From a virus, in the IMG/VR virus record IMGVR_UViG_3300032116_001260, positions 1-24,612 of that record: 24,612 bases of DNA. The stretch is one strand, 5' to 3'. Made by a program: the position numbers and the translations under genes. Shown here piece after piece: positions 14,349-20,288 of the stretch (its first letter is position 1; the number at the start of each line of letters is the position of its first letter). The notes under the pieces are model-generated. The model worked only from the letters and a program-made list of their open reading frames with translations. It was not told the DNA's origin and made no database searches.

Positions 14349-15434
14349 ATGGCAAGTAAATACATCCCCGTTTATGAATCAATCTACAACGGTAGCGGCA
14401 CGCTAGGCGATAGAGTGAGAATGGCAATGGAAGAATACTCCGTGCCACTTGCGTACAAATCATTTCACCGCATGTACCAAGCGTGGCGTAACCATAACTA
14501 CGGTGCTGAGAAAAATGTTTCGTTTGCTGCTGCTAAGTTGCAAGACCATGTTCCTGATGTCAGGAAAACGATGCAGCCTACTGGCCATCTTGACAAGTTG
14601 AAGCATTCACTTAGTGAATTCAATGACATCTTGAGTGAGTTGAAACCTGAAGCGCACAACCCGCTAGACCTGCCCCCATCGCAGGAGTCAAACTATCAGC
14701 CATACAAGCTACCGATAAACCACAACAACATCCTTTTAATCGGTGATATACACGTCCCATACCACAACATACCTGCGCTCACTCTTGCGTTGAAATATGG
14801 GCTTGAGAATGAGGTAAACACCATACTGCTAAACGGTGACATCATAGACTTCTATGCTATCAGTCGTTTTGAAAAAGACCCGCGCAAAAGAAACTTCGGA
14901 CATGAGGTATTGATGACACGCCAATTCCTTACAACTTTAAGGCAGTTATTTCCAAATGCAGCGATCTATTACAAGTGCGGGAATCACGATGTGCGCTATG
15001 ACCACTATATCATGCGCAATGCACCCGACCTTTTAGGCATGAATGAATTTAGTTTTGAGAGTTTGATGAAGCTCGATGAGTTAAACATCACATTCATTCC
15101 CGATAAACAAATAATCCGTGCCGGGAATCTTACAATACTTCACGGGCATGAACTCGGACAGTCTGTGTTTAGTCCTGTGAACATCGCTCGTGGTTTATTC
15201 CTGCGTGCAAAAGACAATGCGCTGTGCGGTCACCATCACCAGGCATCTGAACACAGTGAGCCAAACATCAATGGCAAGTTGACAACGTGCTGGAGTGTGG
15301 CATGCCTGTGCGAGTTGCATCCTGACTACATGCCTATCAATAAACACCACCACGGCTTTGCACATGTGAAGGTGATGGATACAGGAGAGTTTGAGGTGAG
15401 CAACTATCGAATAGTGAACGGAAAGATTAGATAA
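14349..15434 (+). CDS. Calcineurin-like metallophosphoesterase with N-terminal helical domain
   Basis: A 361-residue protein. All metal-binding motifs of the family are present: Asp133 and His135 in IGDIHVPYHN, Asp164 in NGDIIDF, Asn212-His213-Asp214 in CGNHDVRYD, His265 and His267 in LHGHELG, and His295-His297 in GHHHQAS. These coordinate two metals that hydrolyse phosphoesters; the substrate (nucleotide, DNA end or protein phosphate) is unknown. Residues 1-100 are helical (MAMEEYSVPLAYKSFHRMYQ, HNYGAEKNVSFAAAK, then a coiled stretch), possibly DNA-binding, and are not part of the catalytic fold. It closes the plus-strand lysis/virion block. A role in DNA repair, packaging or cyclic-nucleotide signalling is open. 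Confidence 0.85.
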   Translation: MASKYIPVYESIYNGSGTLGDRVRMAMEEYSVPLAYKSFHRMYQAWRNHNYGAEKNVSFAAAKLQDHVPDVRKTMQPTGHLDKLKHSLSEFNDILSELKPEAHNPLDLPPSQESNYQPYKLPINHNNILLIGDIHVPYHNIPALTLALKYGLENEVNTILLNGDIIDFYAISRFEKDPRKRNFGHEVLMTRQFLTTLRQLFPNAAIYYKCGNHDVRYDHYIMRNAPDLLGMNEFSFESLMKLDELNITFIPDKQIIRAGNLTILHGHELGQSVFSPVNIARGLFLRAKDNALCGHHHQASEHSEPNINGKLTTCWSVACLCELHPDYMPINKHHHGFAHVKVMDTGEFEVSNYRIVNGKIR

Positions 15435-15435
15435 C

Positions 15436-15459
15436 AAAAAGCCCCCACGTTAGGGGGCT
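15436..15459 (-). terminator. Intrinsic terminator at the end of the minus-strand early unit
   Basis: AGCCCCC (15440-15446) and GGGGGCT (15453-15459) form a 7-bp stem with a 6-base loop. On the minus strand TTTTTG follows the stem, the usual U-run; on the plus strand no T-run follows. It therefore most likely ends the leftward early transcript, about 320 bases beyond its last gene. Confidence 0.6.
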
Positions 15460-15519
15460 AATTGCATCAATCTAATCATATGCAACAAATACACATAAGA
15501 TTCGTCAAAGGTAAAACAA

Positions 15520-15765
15520 ATGAAGCGCAAACAACATCCAAAGGTTATACATCGCAAACTTGGTCGTGAGAAAGCCGATGGATTGTATTGTGATAACGTG
15601 ATAGAGATTGACCCTACGTTACCACCGATGCGCTATCTGATTGTTTTAATTCATGAGTACCTGCATCACATCCAACCTGAATGGAGTGAAGAAAAGGTGG
15701 ATGCTGAAGGCGAGGCACTGGGCAGGTTTCTTTGGAAGCATGGATATCGCAAAGTGTCACAATAA
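15520..15765 (+). CDS. Small HExxH metallopeptidase-like protein
   Basis: An 81-residue protein with a minimal zincin motif: LIHEYLHHIQ gives His45-Glu46-X-X-His49 and a Glu in DAEGEA (about 63) is a candidate third ligand. The rest is short: KVIHRKLGREKADGLYCDNV, EIDPTLPPMRY (26-39) before the helix. The motif fits a small zinc-dependent protease like the SprT/ImmA-type domain, but the length is far below SprT, so specificity is unknown. It lies alone on the plus strand between the early minus-strand terminator and the last early gene, 86 bases after the phosphoesterase. It may be a late gene of the same transcript. Confidence 0.55.
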   Translation: MKRKQHPKVIHRKLGREKADGLYCDNVIEIDPTLPPMRYLIVLIHEYLHHIQPEWSEEKVDAEGEALGRFLWKHGYRKVSQ

Positions 15766-15780
15766 TTCATAGAACTGTAA

Positions 15781-16002
15781 CTAAAACTTATCCGCTATCC
15801 CGGAATCAAGTAATTGTTCGTGCAACCATTCGCGCACCTTAACAATAATCTCGTACTGCTCTTCGGTTAGGTCTTGGTACTTTTCAAGTGAGCGCAAGTG
15901 CTGCCTTACTTCATCAAGAATATCGTAATACTTTTTGCCGTTGATCGCACAATCGAAAGAGTGCTGGTCATCTGTTAGGTTAAAGGTTAGTGTTGCTTTC
16001 AT
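15781..16002 (-). CDS. Small acidic conserved phage-type protein, 73 residues
   Basis: MKATLTFNLTDDQHSFDCAI, then KYYDILDEVRQHLRSLEKY and LTEEQYEIIVKVREWLHEQL. The start (beta-type KATLTFNL) and the two helices are typical of a small phage family known mainly as hypothetical. The first 23 bases overlap the end of the next-upstream gene in the other frame, suggesting coupled translation in a tight operon. It is the last gene of the early leftward unit. No function is known to me. Confidence 0.6.
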   Translation of the reverse strand: MKATLTFNLTDDQHSFDCAINGKKYYDILDEVRQHLRSLEKYQDLTEEQYEIIVKVREWLHEQLLDSGIADKF

Positions 16003-16219
16003 CTGATTCTATTTTACTTCTGTTTGGTAATCCTGCTTTGCAATCTGTGTAGCCGTCATTGTAGGCATTGATGATATGATTCATCTCAATAGTTTGCGCG
16101 GCGTTAAGTAGTCCTTCCATCTCTGCCCACGTCATGCGTATGGCTTGGCCTTTGAACTTACGTCTCAAGGTTATGTGCAAACGGCGCAGAGCGGTTTCTT
16201 TTTTAGCTTCTGTTGTCAT
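15980..16219 (-). CDS. Small helical phage protein, 79 residues
   Basis: A basic N-terminal helix (TTEAKKETALRRLHITLRRK) is followed by a second helix (AIRMTWAEMEGLLNAAQTIE) and a third (NHIINAYNDGYTDCKAG). The pattern 'ALRRLHITLRRKFKGQAI' may be a nucleic-acid contact. Its ATG overlaps the stop of the winged-helix gene (ATGA), and its end overlaps the 73-residue gene by 23 bases. No family recognised. Confidence 0.55.
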   Translation of the reverse strand: MTTEAKKETALRRLHITLRRKFKGQAIRMTWAEMEGLLNAAQTIEMNHIINAYNDGYTDCKAGLPNRSKIESDESNTNL

Positions 16220-16518
16220 TCTGCTTTTGGATTTTGGTTGATACGTCTCGCAGGGCGAGTGCGATTACCCACAGGGGTACTGATACTATTATTGCTGCTA
16301 TCATTTTGGATAATTGTATATGCACCGTATGTGGTGCGGTTTAGTTTAAAACCTAGTTCGTTAAACATTGCAAGGTAGCGATAAGCTGTGCGCTCTGTTA
16401 CCTGCAACTCTTTTGAGATTACGTGTACGTGCATCGGGCGTGTCTGCATTTGTATCATCAGGTTCAACACGTTCCTAATTTTTGCAGCATACACTCTTTG
16501 CCTTGATGTAGATTTCAT
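16216..16518 (-). CDS. Helix-turn-helix DNA-binding protein
   Basis: A 100-residue protein starting at the ATG at 16518 (MKSTSRQRVYAAKIRNVLNL). An in-frame GTG 39 bases upstream is possible but weaker and would run deeper into the gene before it. Residues about 27-56 form a clear helix-turn-helix of the DeoR/HTH_11 type (HVHVISKELQVTERTAYRYL, then AMFNELGF), followed by a wing-like strand (LNRTTYGAYTII) and a Ser/Asn/Arg-rich tail with RPARRIN. A transcriptional regulator of phage genes is likely, acting as repressor or activator. It lies in the middle of the small-gene block, 44 bases inside the gene upstream. Confidence 0.7.
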   Translation of the reverse strand: MKSTSRQRVYAAKIRNVLNLMIQMQTRPMHVHVISKELQVTERTAYRYLAMFNELGFKLNRTTYGAYTIIQNDSSNNSISTPVGNRTRPARRINQNPKAE

Positions 16519-16648
16519 CGTTGATTCTTTTAATGATTCTGCCAAGTTTGTAATCACGTGCGGGATTGATTGGTTGTTCAGCTAGGAACCGATGCCGGAG
16601 CATGCGTAGTTCGTCACGGCTGAACTGGCTGAGTTCTTTGCGGGTCAT
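16475..16648 (-). CDS. Small charged protein, 57 residues
   Basis: MTRKELSQFSRDELRMLRHR, then FLAEQPINPARDYKLGRIIK and a basic end with KSVCCKN. It overlaps the C-terminus of the 93-residue gene by 35 bases and the start of the helix-turn-helix gene by 44 bases, the same packing as its neighbours. The composition (two amphipathic helices, many Arg/Glu) suggests a folded nucleic-acid- or protein-binding peptide. No family recognised. Confidence 0.55.
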   Translation of the reverse strand: MTRKELSQFSRDELRMLRHRFLAEQPINPARDYKLGRIIKRINDEIYIKAKSVCCKN

Positions 16649-16895
16649 GCTTGCTAAGTTTTAGGAGTTCATTCTTCACGTGGTTATAGTATGCCTTCAC
16701 GGAGTAGTATTCACCAGTACCTTCAAAATCATTCACTATATCCGTTGGTGCATTCATTAGGGCTTCATCTACGGCGTACAGGGCAGCGTTGATTGCTTTG
16801 TTGTGCACCTCAATTAGACTGCCTTCCTGCTTGCCATTCTCGATGATGTCAAAATAGTTCGAGTACAGTTGCCATGCCTTTTCTTTTGCTTTCAT
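16614..16895 (-). CDS. Small conserved phage protein, paralogue of the gene at 17180-17395
   Basis: A 93-residue protein: MKAKEKAWQLYSNYFDIIEN, then the core HNKAINAALYAVDEALM and a second helix ending YYNHVKNELLKLSKH. It shares with the 71-residue gene the KEKA start, an 'ALxAVDE' helix, N-x-FE-----Y and VKxExxKL end, at similar spacing, so the two probably arose by duplication. This family is a common small gene of Bacteroidota phages, with unknown function. The proline-rich tail (PQRTQPVQP) is unique to this copy. Confidence 0.65.
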   Translation of the reverse strand: MKAKEKAWQLYSNYFDIIENGKQEGSLIEVHNKAINAALYAVDEALMNAPTDIVNDFEGTGEYYSVKAYYNHVKNELLKLSKHDPQRTQPVQP

Positions 16896-16989
16896 CTTTG
16901 AGTTTATTGATTAGTTCTATTACTTGCTCTTTGTTGTAGTAGTGCTGCATGCTGTTGCGCACATGGTCTTTGAGTTGGTCGGTTGTCAT
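16849..16989 (-). CDS. Small helical protein, 46 residues, with a Shine-Dalgarno site
   Basis: MTTDQLKDHVRNSMQHYYNK, then EQVIELINKLKDESKRKG, ending VLELF. Directly upstream of the ATG stands GGAGGTGAGC, a near-perfect Shine-Dalgarno site inside the last codons of the 65-residue gene, and the stop and start overlap (ATGA). Such a strong site is unusual for this host group. The last 47 bases overlap the start of the 93-residue gene. Unknown function. Confidence 0.55.
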   Translation of the reverse strand: MTTDQLKDHVRNSMQHYYNKEQVIELINKLKDESKRKGMATVLELF

Positions 16990-17011
16990 TGCTCACCTCC
17001 TTTGTATGTTT
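16985..17011. repeat. 27-bp direct repeat, copy 1, carrying a Shine-Dalgarno site
   Basis: Identical to 17391-17417. Each copy holds the end of a 65-residue-type gene (TYKGGEQ stop), the GGAGGTGAGC ribosome binding site and the start of a new small gene. It shows that start signals and gene tails were copied as a unit. Confidence 0.8.
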
Positions 17012-17183
17012 CGTTGTAGTAATCAATACCTGAATTGCTCCAAATTTCATTGTTTGGATTAATCCTATAAGCATCTTCAATCTGCTCACGCTCCATTGCT
17101 AATGCTTGCTCAATGTATGGGTTGTGCAATTCGGGATGTTGCATTTGTTCAGCCAACCACTCAACCGCTGTTTGTTTACTCAT
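16986..17183 (-). CDS. Small conserved phage protein, 65 residues
   Basis: MSKQTAVEWLAEQMQHPELH, then EQALAMEREQIEDAYRINPN and YYNETYKGGEQ. The start 'KQTAVEWL.EQ', the central 'A..MEREQI.DA' and the end 'YYNETYKGGEQ' are features I recognise as a frequent short gene in Bacteroidota phages and prophages, function not known. Its ATG overlaps the stop of the 71-residue gene (ATGA), and its last codons supply the Shine-Dalgarno site of the 46-residue gene. Confidence 0.7.
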   Translation of the reverse strand: MSKQTAVEWLAEQMQHPELHNPYIEQALAMEREQIEDAYRINPNNEIWSNSGIDYYNETYKGGEQ

Positions 17184-17395
17184 AGCTTTTCTATTTCTTG
17201 TTTTACTTCAACGTAGTATTGTATTTCTTCAAAATTTGAACTTATCTTGTAACTTAACGCATTGAGTATCTCATCTACTGCTATCAAAGCACATTCTTTA
17301 GTTGATTTATGTTCTTGTTGACCTTCATCGGCATAAGATGGTAGTACAAGATGAATTTTATCACACAACTCTTTTGCTTTTTCTTTTGGCGTCAT
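17180..17395 (-). CDS. Small conserved phage protein, 71 residues, paralogue of the gene at 16614-16895
   Basis: MTPKEKAKELCDKIHLVLPS, then KECALIAVDEILNALSY and a final helix VEVKQEIEKL. The 'ECALIAVDEIL' core and 'VKQEIEKL' end are typical of the family, more so than the copy at 16614-16895. The ATG is preceded by the same GGAGGTGAGCA as the 46-residue gene and by a remnant (codons reading NKTYKGGEQ then stop) of a 65-residue-type gene, so the region seems to have duplicated and lost genes. Confidence 0.7.
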   Translation of the reverse strand: MTPKEKAKELCDKIHLVLPSYADEGQQEHKSTKECALIAVDEILNALSYKISSNFEEIQYYVEVKQEIEKL

Positions 17396-17417
17396 TGCTC
17401 ACCTCCTTTGTATGTTT
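17391..17417. repeat. 27-bp direct repeat, copy 2
   Basis: Identical to 16985-17011. Here the coding tail is only a fragment (LINKRNKTYKGGEQ stop, opened by an in-frame stop), so it acts as leader and ribosome binding site of the 71-residue gene. Confidence 0.8.
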
Positions 17418-17443
17418 TGTTTCGCTTATTGATTAGTTAGCTG

Positions 17444-17608
17444 CTATTTTACCGACCACTCCGAAAGTTTGGACTTGACAACCAATTTCAGTTCATCAAC
17501 TTTTGACAATGGACATCGAAAAGCAACCGTTTTAGTTTGCTCAGAGTATTTAGGTTTAGCACCCGAACCTTGCCGAGTGCCTCCCCTTGTTTCTTTTTTC
17601 TTTACCAT
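17444..17608 (-). CDS. Small basic protein, ribbon-helix-helix-like, 54 residues
   Basis: MVKKKETRGGTRQGSGAKPK, then YSEQTKTVAFRCPLSKVDEL and KLVVKSKLSEWSVK. A Lys/Gly-rich, flexible N-terminus (GGTRQGSGAKP, common in phage DNA-binding peptides) precedes one strand (TKTVAFRCP) and a helix (SKVDELKLVVKSKLSEW), a pattern similar to the ribbon-helix-helix start of small plasmid and phage regulators. A DNA-binding role is likely but not proven. The ATG overlaps the stop of the 63-residue gene by 7 bases. Confidence 0.6.
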   Translation of the reverse strand: MVKKKETRGGTRQGSGAKPKYSEQTKTVAFRCPLSKVDELKLVVKSKLSEWSVK

Positions 17609-17793
17609 ACATTTAAGCAGTTTTTTTCTAAAGTTCCGTTGATATGAAAAAACATACTATCGTAATGCGATGGGTCAATACTGGCTAAGTAATTTATGGC
17701 TGTTAATGGTGTCATATCATCTTCATCCTTAATCACAATAATTTTGTATTCTGGGTGCTGTGCTATGTAGCGAATTAAATCTAATACTTTCAT
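17602..17793 (-). CDS. Small conserved phage protein, 63 residues, first gene after the early promoter
   Basis: MKVLDLIRYIAQHPEYKIIV, then IKDEDDMTPLTAINYLASID and MFFHINGTLEKNCLNVW. The 'V.DLI.Y....HPEY.I.V' start is a common pattern of tiny phage proteins, and a distant relative may be encoded at 22420-22602. It is the first gene after the strong promoter at 17835-17865, with an approximately 35-base leader (AAAAACAAAGAAA in front of the ATG). Function not known. Confidence 0.6.
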   Translation of the reverse strand: MKVLDLIRYIAQHPEYKIIVIKDEDDMTPLTAINYLASIDPSHYDSMFFHINGTLEKNCLNVW

Positions 17794-17834
17794 TTTCTTT
17801 GTTTTTAGTGATATGCTTAATTGCTTATCGAGTA

Positions 17835-17865
17835 CAAATATACAACCTTTATTTGAATTTGCAAA
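17835..17865 (-). promoter_or_regulatory. Perfect Bacteroidota-type promoter for the small-gene operon
   Basis: On the minus strand TTTG (17862-17865), a 19-base spacer (17843-17861) and TATATTTG (17835-17842) match the -33/-7 consensus without mismatch. Transcription would start near 17828 and serve the genes from 17793 leftward to 15781. Confidence 0.8.
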
Positions 17866-18006
17866 CTATTTCAAAGATATTTTCAAAATACTTTCTAAAG
17901 TGCTGATTATCAAATAAAAAACAGCAGCTAACAGCACCTATACGCAATTTTCCCACCGCACAAAGCCGACACGCAACTGCGTATAGCTGCAAAACGTTAT
18001 CGGCAA
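17866..18006. other. Non-coding spacer with attC-like inverted repeat (cassette-like site A)
   Basis: No gene fits here. CTATACGCA (17938-17946) and TGCGTATAG (17978-17986) form a 9-bp inverted repeat separated by 31 bases; flanking CAGC/GCTG and TAAC/GTTA pairs extend the imperfect hairpin. The 21-base motif at 17986-18006 (minus strand TTGCCGATAACGTTTTGCAGC, overlapping the stop codon) matches the site at 18422-18442 at 15 of 21 positions. A 16-bp direct repeat (17947-17962 and 18010-18025) flanks it. Confidence 0.45.
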
Positions 18007-18362
18007 CTGATTTTCCCACCGCACATCTTCATAAACCATCGGAAAGTTTTATCTACTTCATTTTGAGCATCTTCCAAGTTATCAAATAAGTGTTTGCCGT
18101 TTGATGGATATAAGTAGCTAATTGTAAATTTTAACTCTCCTTTTATATCCAATTTTTTAACCCAAGCAATTTCCCAACGGCAAACTTTACCTCTCCAAAA
18201 TCCCATATTATCAAACTTTCCTGCGTATGCAACTCTTGCCCATCTACCCATATCATCATCTTCCATAGTTGATGAATAGCGTGGAAGCCATCGCACATCA
18301 GCAGCCGATAACACGGGTTTTGCGTCATTGGGGCTTTTCGGTTTCAATTTTACTTTTGTCAT
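17997..18362 (-). CDS. Orphan protein in a cassette-like unit, 121 residues
   Basis: MTKVKLKPKSPNDAKPVLSA, then WLPRYSSTMEDDDMGRWARV, MGFWRGKVCRWEIAWVKKLD, and a last part with GKHLFDNLEDAQNEVDKTFR. It is aromatic- and Lys/Asp-rich with strands around 40-85 and a helix at 94-112. No family recognised. The gene stands alone between two similar spacers, and its stop codon TAA lies inside the first 21-base motif, as in integron cassettes where the gene end merges with the recombination site. Function unknown. Confidence 0.55.
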   Translation of the reverse strand: MTKVKLKPKSPNDAKPVLSAADVRWLPRYSSTMEDDDMGRWARVAYAGKFDNMGFWRGKVCRWEIAWVKKLDIKGELKFTISYLYPSNGKHLFDNLEDAQNEVDKTFRWFMKMCGGKISCR

Positions 18363-18444
18363 ATCATTAAATTTAGTTTTTCAAATGAGCTTTAGTGCTG
18401 GAAATCCCCAACGAACGCAAAGCCCGAAACCGTTAGTGGCAATA
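18363..18444. other. Cassette-like spacer (site B)
   Basis: The minus-strand motif TTGCCACTAACGGTTTCGGGC (18422-18442) mirrors the one at 17986-18006, and both spacers share a further CAGCACT segment (18394-18400 here) 10-20 bases before a TTTGAAAA stretch. Only short palindromic parts (AACG and CGTT) are seen. It may be a recombination-site remnant. Confidence 0.4.
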
Positions 18445-18696
18445 CTACCAAACCTCCGTATCAACAACATCTGAATATCTATTTATCTTACCATACAAAG
18501 CCCACCAAGTTCCTGTGAAAGTAATTGACAAATCCAAAGCATCATTAGTAAATTGGTGTTTATACCAAGTGCATTTCCTCCATTTTCGATACCACTTAAA
18601 TCTGTTTAAATAGTAATCCGTCCAAATGGGCTTTGACCTAAAAGTGCCACTAACATCGGTTTGGCAAGATTGGGGGTTTTGTTCTGAATTGTTCAT
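18445..18696 (-). CDS. Orphan aromatic-rich small protein, 83 residues
   Basis: MNNSEQNPQSCQTDVSGTFR, then TDYYLNRFKWYRKWRKCTWY and a Thr/Trp-rich end with LSITFTGTWWALYGKINRYS. The Trp/Tyr/Lys/Arg-rich centre (WTDYYLNRFKWYRKWRKCTW) is striking and could bind nucleic acid or membranes. The gene begins 6 bases after the exonuclease stop and is followed by cassette-like site B, so it looks like an inserted gene. No family recognised. Confidence 0.5.
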   Translation of the reverse strand: MNNSEQNPQSCQTDVSGTFRSKPIWTDYYLNRFKWYRKWRKCTWYKHQFTNDALDLSITFTGTWWALYGKINRYSDVVDTEVW

Positions 18697-18701
18697 TTGT
18701 T

Positions 18702-19511
18702 CTATTTATTAAGTTTTGTACTAAAATTGAGCGATTGTGCTTTTAATCCCCTAACCTCGCTATTAAGGTATTCACGCCACATAGGTACACGCTCCTGAAG
18801 CTTTGCGATTGCGTCTGTATCAAACTCTACAACTTTCTCATGTATGCGCTCTTGCACCGGGATGTCGTATGTCCACTCCGTTGTTTCCAAGTCTGCGTCT
18901 GGATAGTCATCTAAGAACCTGCCCATGTCATAGATCATATTCTTTTCAATGCGCTGTGCTTTCTTGACAAAGGTAGGGTCTGACTGTGCGTCAATCAAAT
19001 TCATGCGGCGTGCAAGTCTGTACTTCTCATCATTAATCATTTGCAGTGGTGCGTTCACTAACACGTAACAGAATGTGGCACGCGGTGCGCCTGTCAACCA
19101 GCAGTAGGCTTGGCCTTGCCAATAGTAATCTTTGCTAATGTCATTCTTCATAGCATCAAAGAAAGTGTGAATGTCCCATGATGATTTGATGTCGGGCACG
19201 TTTACCACTAGGTCTGTCTCATCATCTTTGATTAGAAGGTCAGGTGTGCCTTTGATAAAGTCATTTGCAAACATCTGTTCGTTTTTGAATACAATCTCGC
19301 CACGGTGTCTGCGCCACATGTCTATCGCATCATTCTCAACAGCTAGACCTTTCTCGATAAACTTGTTTGACATCTCTTTGTAGCGGCTGTATTTGTTTGC
19401 TACGTAAATCTCAAGCAGTGCGCTCTTGGTTGTTTCGCTTAGACCTGTCTTAGTCCTTGCATCGGTCATCAACTTACCTAGTTGTGACGCTCTAAATAGT
19501 GTTTGTTCCAT
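18702..19511 (-). CDS. YqaJ/lambda-exonuclease-like recombination nuclease
   Basis: A PD-(D/E)XK nuclease that degrades one DNA strand so the annealing protein can pair the other. Taking the ATG at 19511 (MEQTLFRASQLGKLMTDART) gives 269 residues; the frame continues to another ATG at 19583, but that extension contains a promoter box. Motifs: FRASQLGKLM (6-15) typical of this family's start, Glu59 in GLAVEN, Asp91 in KGTPDLLI, Asp107-Ile-Lys109 in PDIKSSWD, and Gln132/Gln134 in YYWQGQAYCWLTG. The gene lies directly after the annealing protein, so the pair forms a Red-like recombination set. Confidence 0.8.
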   Translation of the reverse strand: MEQTLFRASQLGKLMTDARTKTGLSETTKSALLEIYVANKYSRYKEMSNKFIEKGLAVENDAIDMWRRHRGEIVFKNEQMFANDFIKGTPDLLIKDDETDLVVNVPDIKSSWDIHTFFDAMKNDISKDYYWQGQAYCWLTGAPRATFCYVLVNAPLQMINDEKYRLARRMNLIDAQSDPTFVKKAQRIEKNMIYDMGRFLDDYPDADLETTEWTYDIPVQERIHEKVVEFDTDAIAKLQERVPMWREYLNSEVRGLKAQSLNFSTKLNK

Positions 19512-19531
19512 TGTGTTTTTAAATTGATAGT

Positions 19532-19564
19532 CAAATGTAGCAGCTATCAAGTAATCCTTGACAA
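19532..19564 (-). promoter_or_regulatory. Putative promoter and operator in front of the exonuclease gene
   Basis: TACATTTG on the minus strand (19532-19539) matches TAnnTTTG. TTG of a -33 element lies 22 bases upstream (19562-19564), longer than the best spacing. Between them TCAAG-TAATC-CTTGA (19547-19561) is a perfect inverted repeat and may be an operator. The site lies inside the possible N-terminal extension of the exonuclease, which favours the later start. Confidence 0.5.
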
Positions 19565-19583
19565 CTGCCACAAATTTTAACAT

Positions 19584-20288
19584 TTAGATGGATGCAATGA
19601 ATTGCCCCCTGTCTTGATTCATCAGAATCATCTGACGCTTTGCCTCAAGTTCATCACCGACCTCCGATAGCACATCACCACTGCATGACTTGCTAATCTT
19701 GCTTAGCTGTGCGAGTTCAGTCGCTTGCTGGATAAGCTCGCGCACATACTTCACGTCTTGGTCATGGCCTTGTCCTAGACTGCCCTTCAACTTGAATGGT
19801 TTATATGCGTCCTTGTTCTTACGGTTAAGGTCACGGCCAAACACTTTGCCCAAACTTTGCGCAGCGTTCTTGAGACACTCAGTCTTGAGTTTACCAAATG
19901 CCAAGTCCATTGCGTTGGCTTTCTTGTTTGATGGATTAAGTGCCCACTCATTGCGAGCCTGTGGATCATTGCGCAAATCATCGGGCACTTTATCTACCAT
20001 GATGACCACAGACGCAGCACCAGTTCTCCTTAATTCATATCCAGAAATTGGGTGAATAACCACGAGTTCTAGGGATGCCTGTACTTCATTCGCAATCGTA
20101 GACCACTTAAAATTTTCAGTACGCCAATGACCAAAGTAGATTTCATCTAGCGTCATTTCGATGTGGCTAATGACCAGCGTAGACGCTTTTTTGTCTGGGG
20201 TTAATTCTACACCTGCCGCATCGGGCTCGGCGTTTAGAAGCTGTTGGAACTTTTGCAACGCTTCCAAGTTGTCTTTGTGGAAACTCAT
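19584..20288 (-). CDS. Single-strand annealing protein, Rad52/Sak-like
   Basis: A 234-residue protein. The family pattern is visible: IANEVQASLELVVIHPISGY (about 65-84), RTGAASVVIMVDKVP (88-102) and KTECLKNAAQSLGKVFGRDL (135-154), followed by a charged tail. Such proteins coat single-stranded DNA and anneal homologous strands in phage recombination and repair. The stop directly abuts the extended exonuclease frame, so the two form the classic annealing-protein/nuclease pair. The stretch 'TECLKNAAQSLGKVFGRDLN' is close to known Sak-like members. Confidence 0.85.
   Translation of the reverse strand: MSFHKDNLEALQKFQQLLNAEPDAAGVELTPDKKASTLVISHIEMTLDEIYFGHWRTENFKWSTIANEVQASLELVVIHPISGYELRRTGAASVVIMVDKVPDDLRNDPQARNEWALNPSNKKANAMDLAFGKLKTECLKNAAQSLGKVFGRDLNRKNKDAYKPFKLKGSLGQGHDQDVKYVRELIQQATELAQLSKISKSCSGDVLSEVGDELEAKRQMILMNQDRGQFIASI

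Noticed and set aside
15480-15566. 28-codon frame before and overlapping the HExxH gene
   Set aside because: Short, no coupling to the next start and no recognisable sequence; probably chance, although a leader peptide cannot be excluded.
16904-17089. Minus-strand frame of 61 residues overlapping the 65- and 46-residue genes
   Set aside because: The two overlapped genes have family resemblance, ATGA coupling and a Shine-Dalgarno site; this frame has none of these.
17866-18450. A complete integron or CRISPR array
   Set aside because: Only two unlike spacers and no integrase, cas gene, or regular short repeats with unique spacers are seen; kept as cassette-like sites only.
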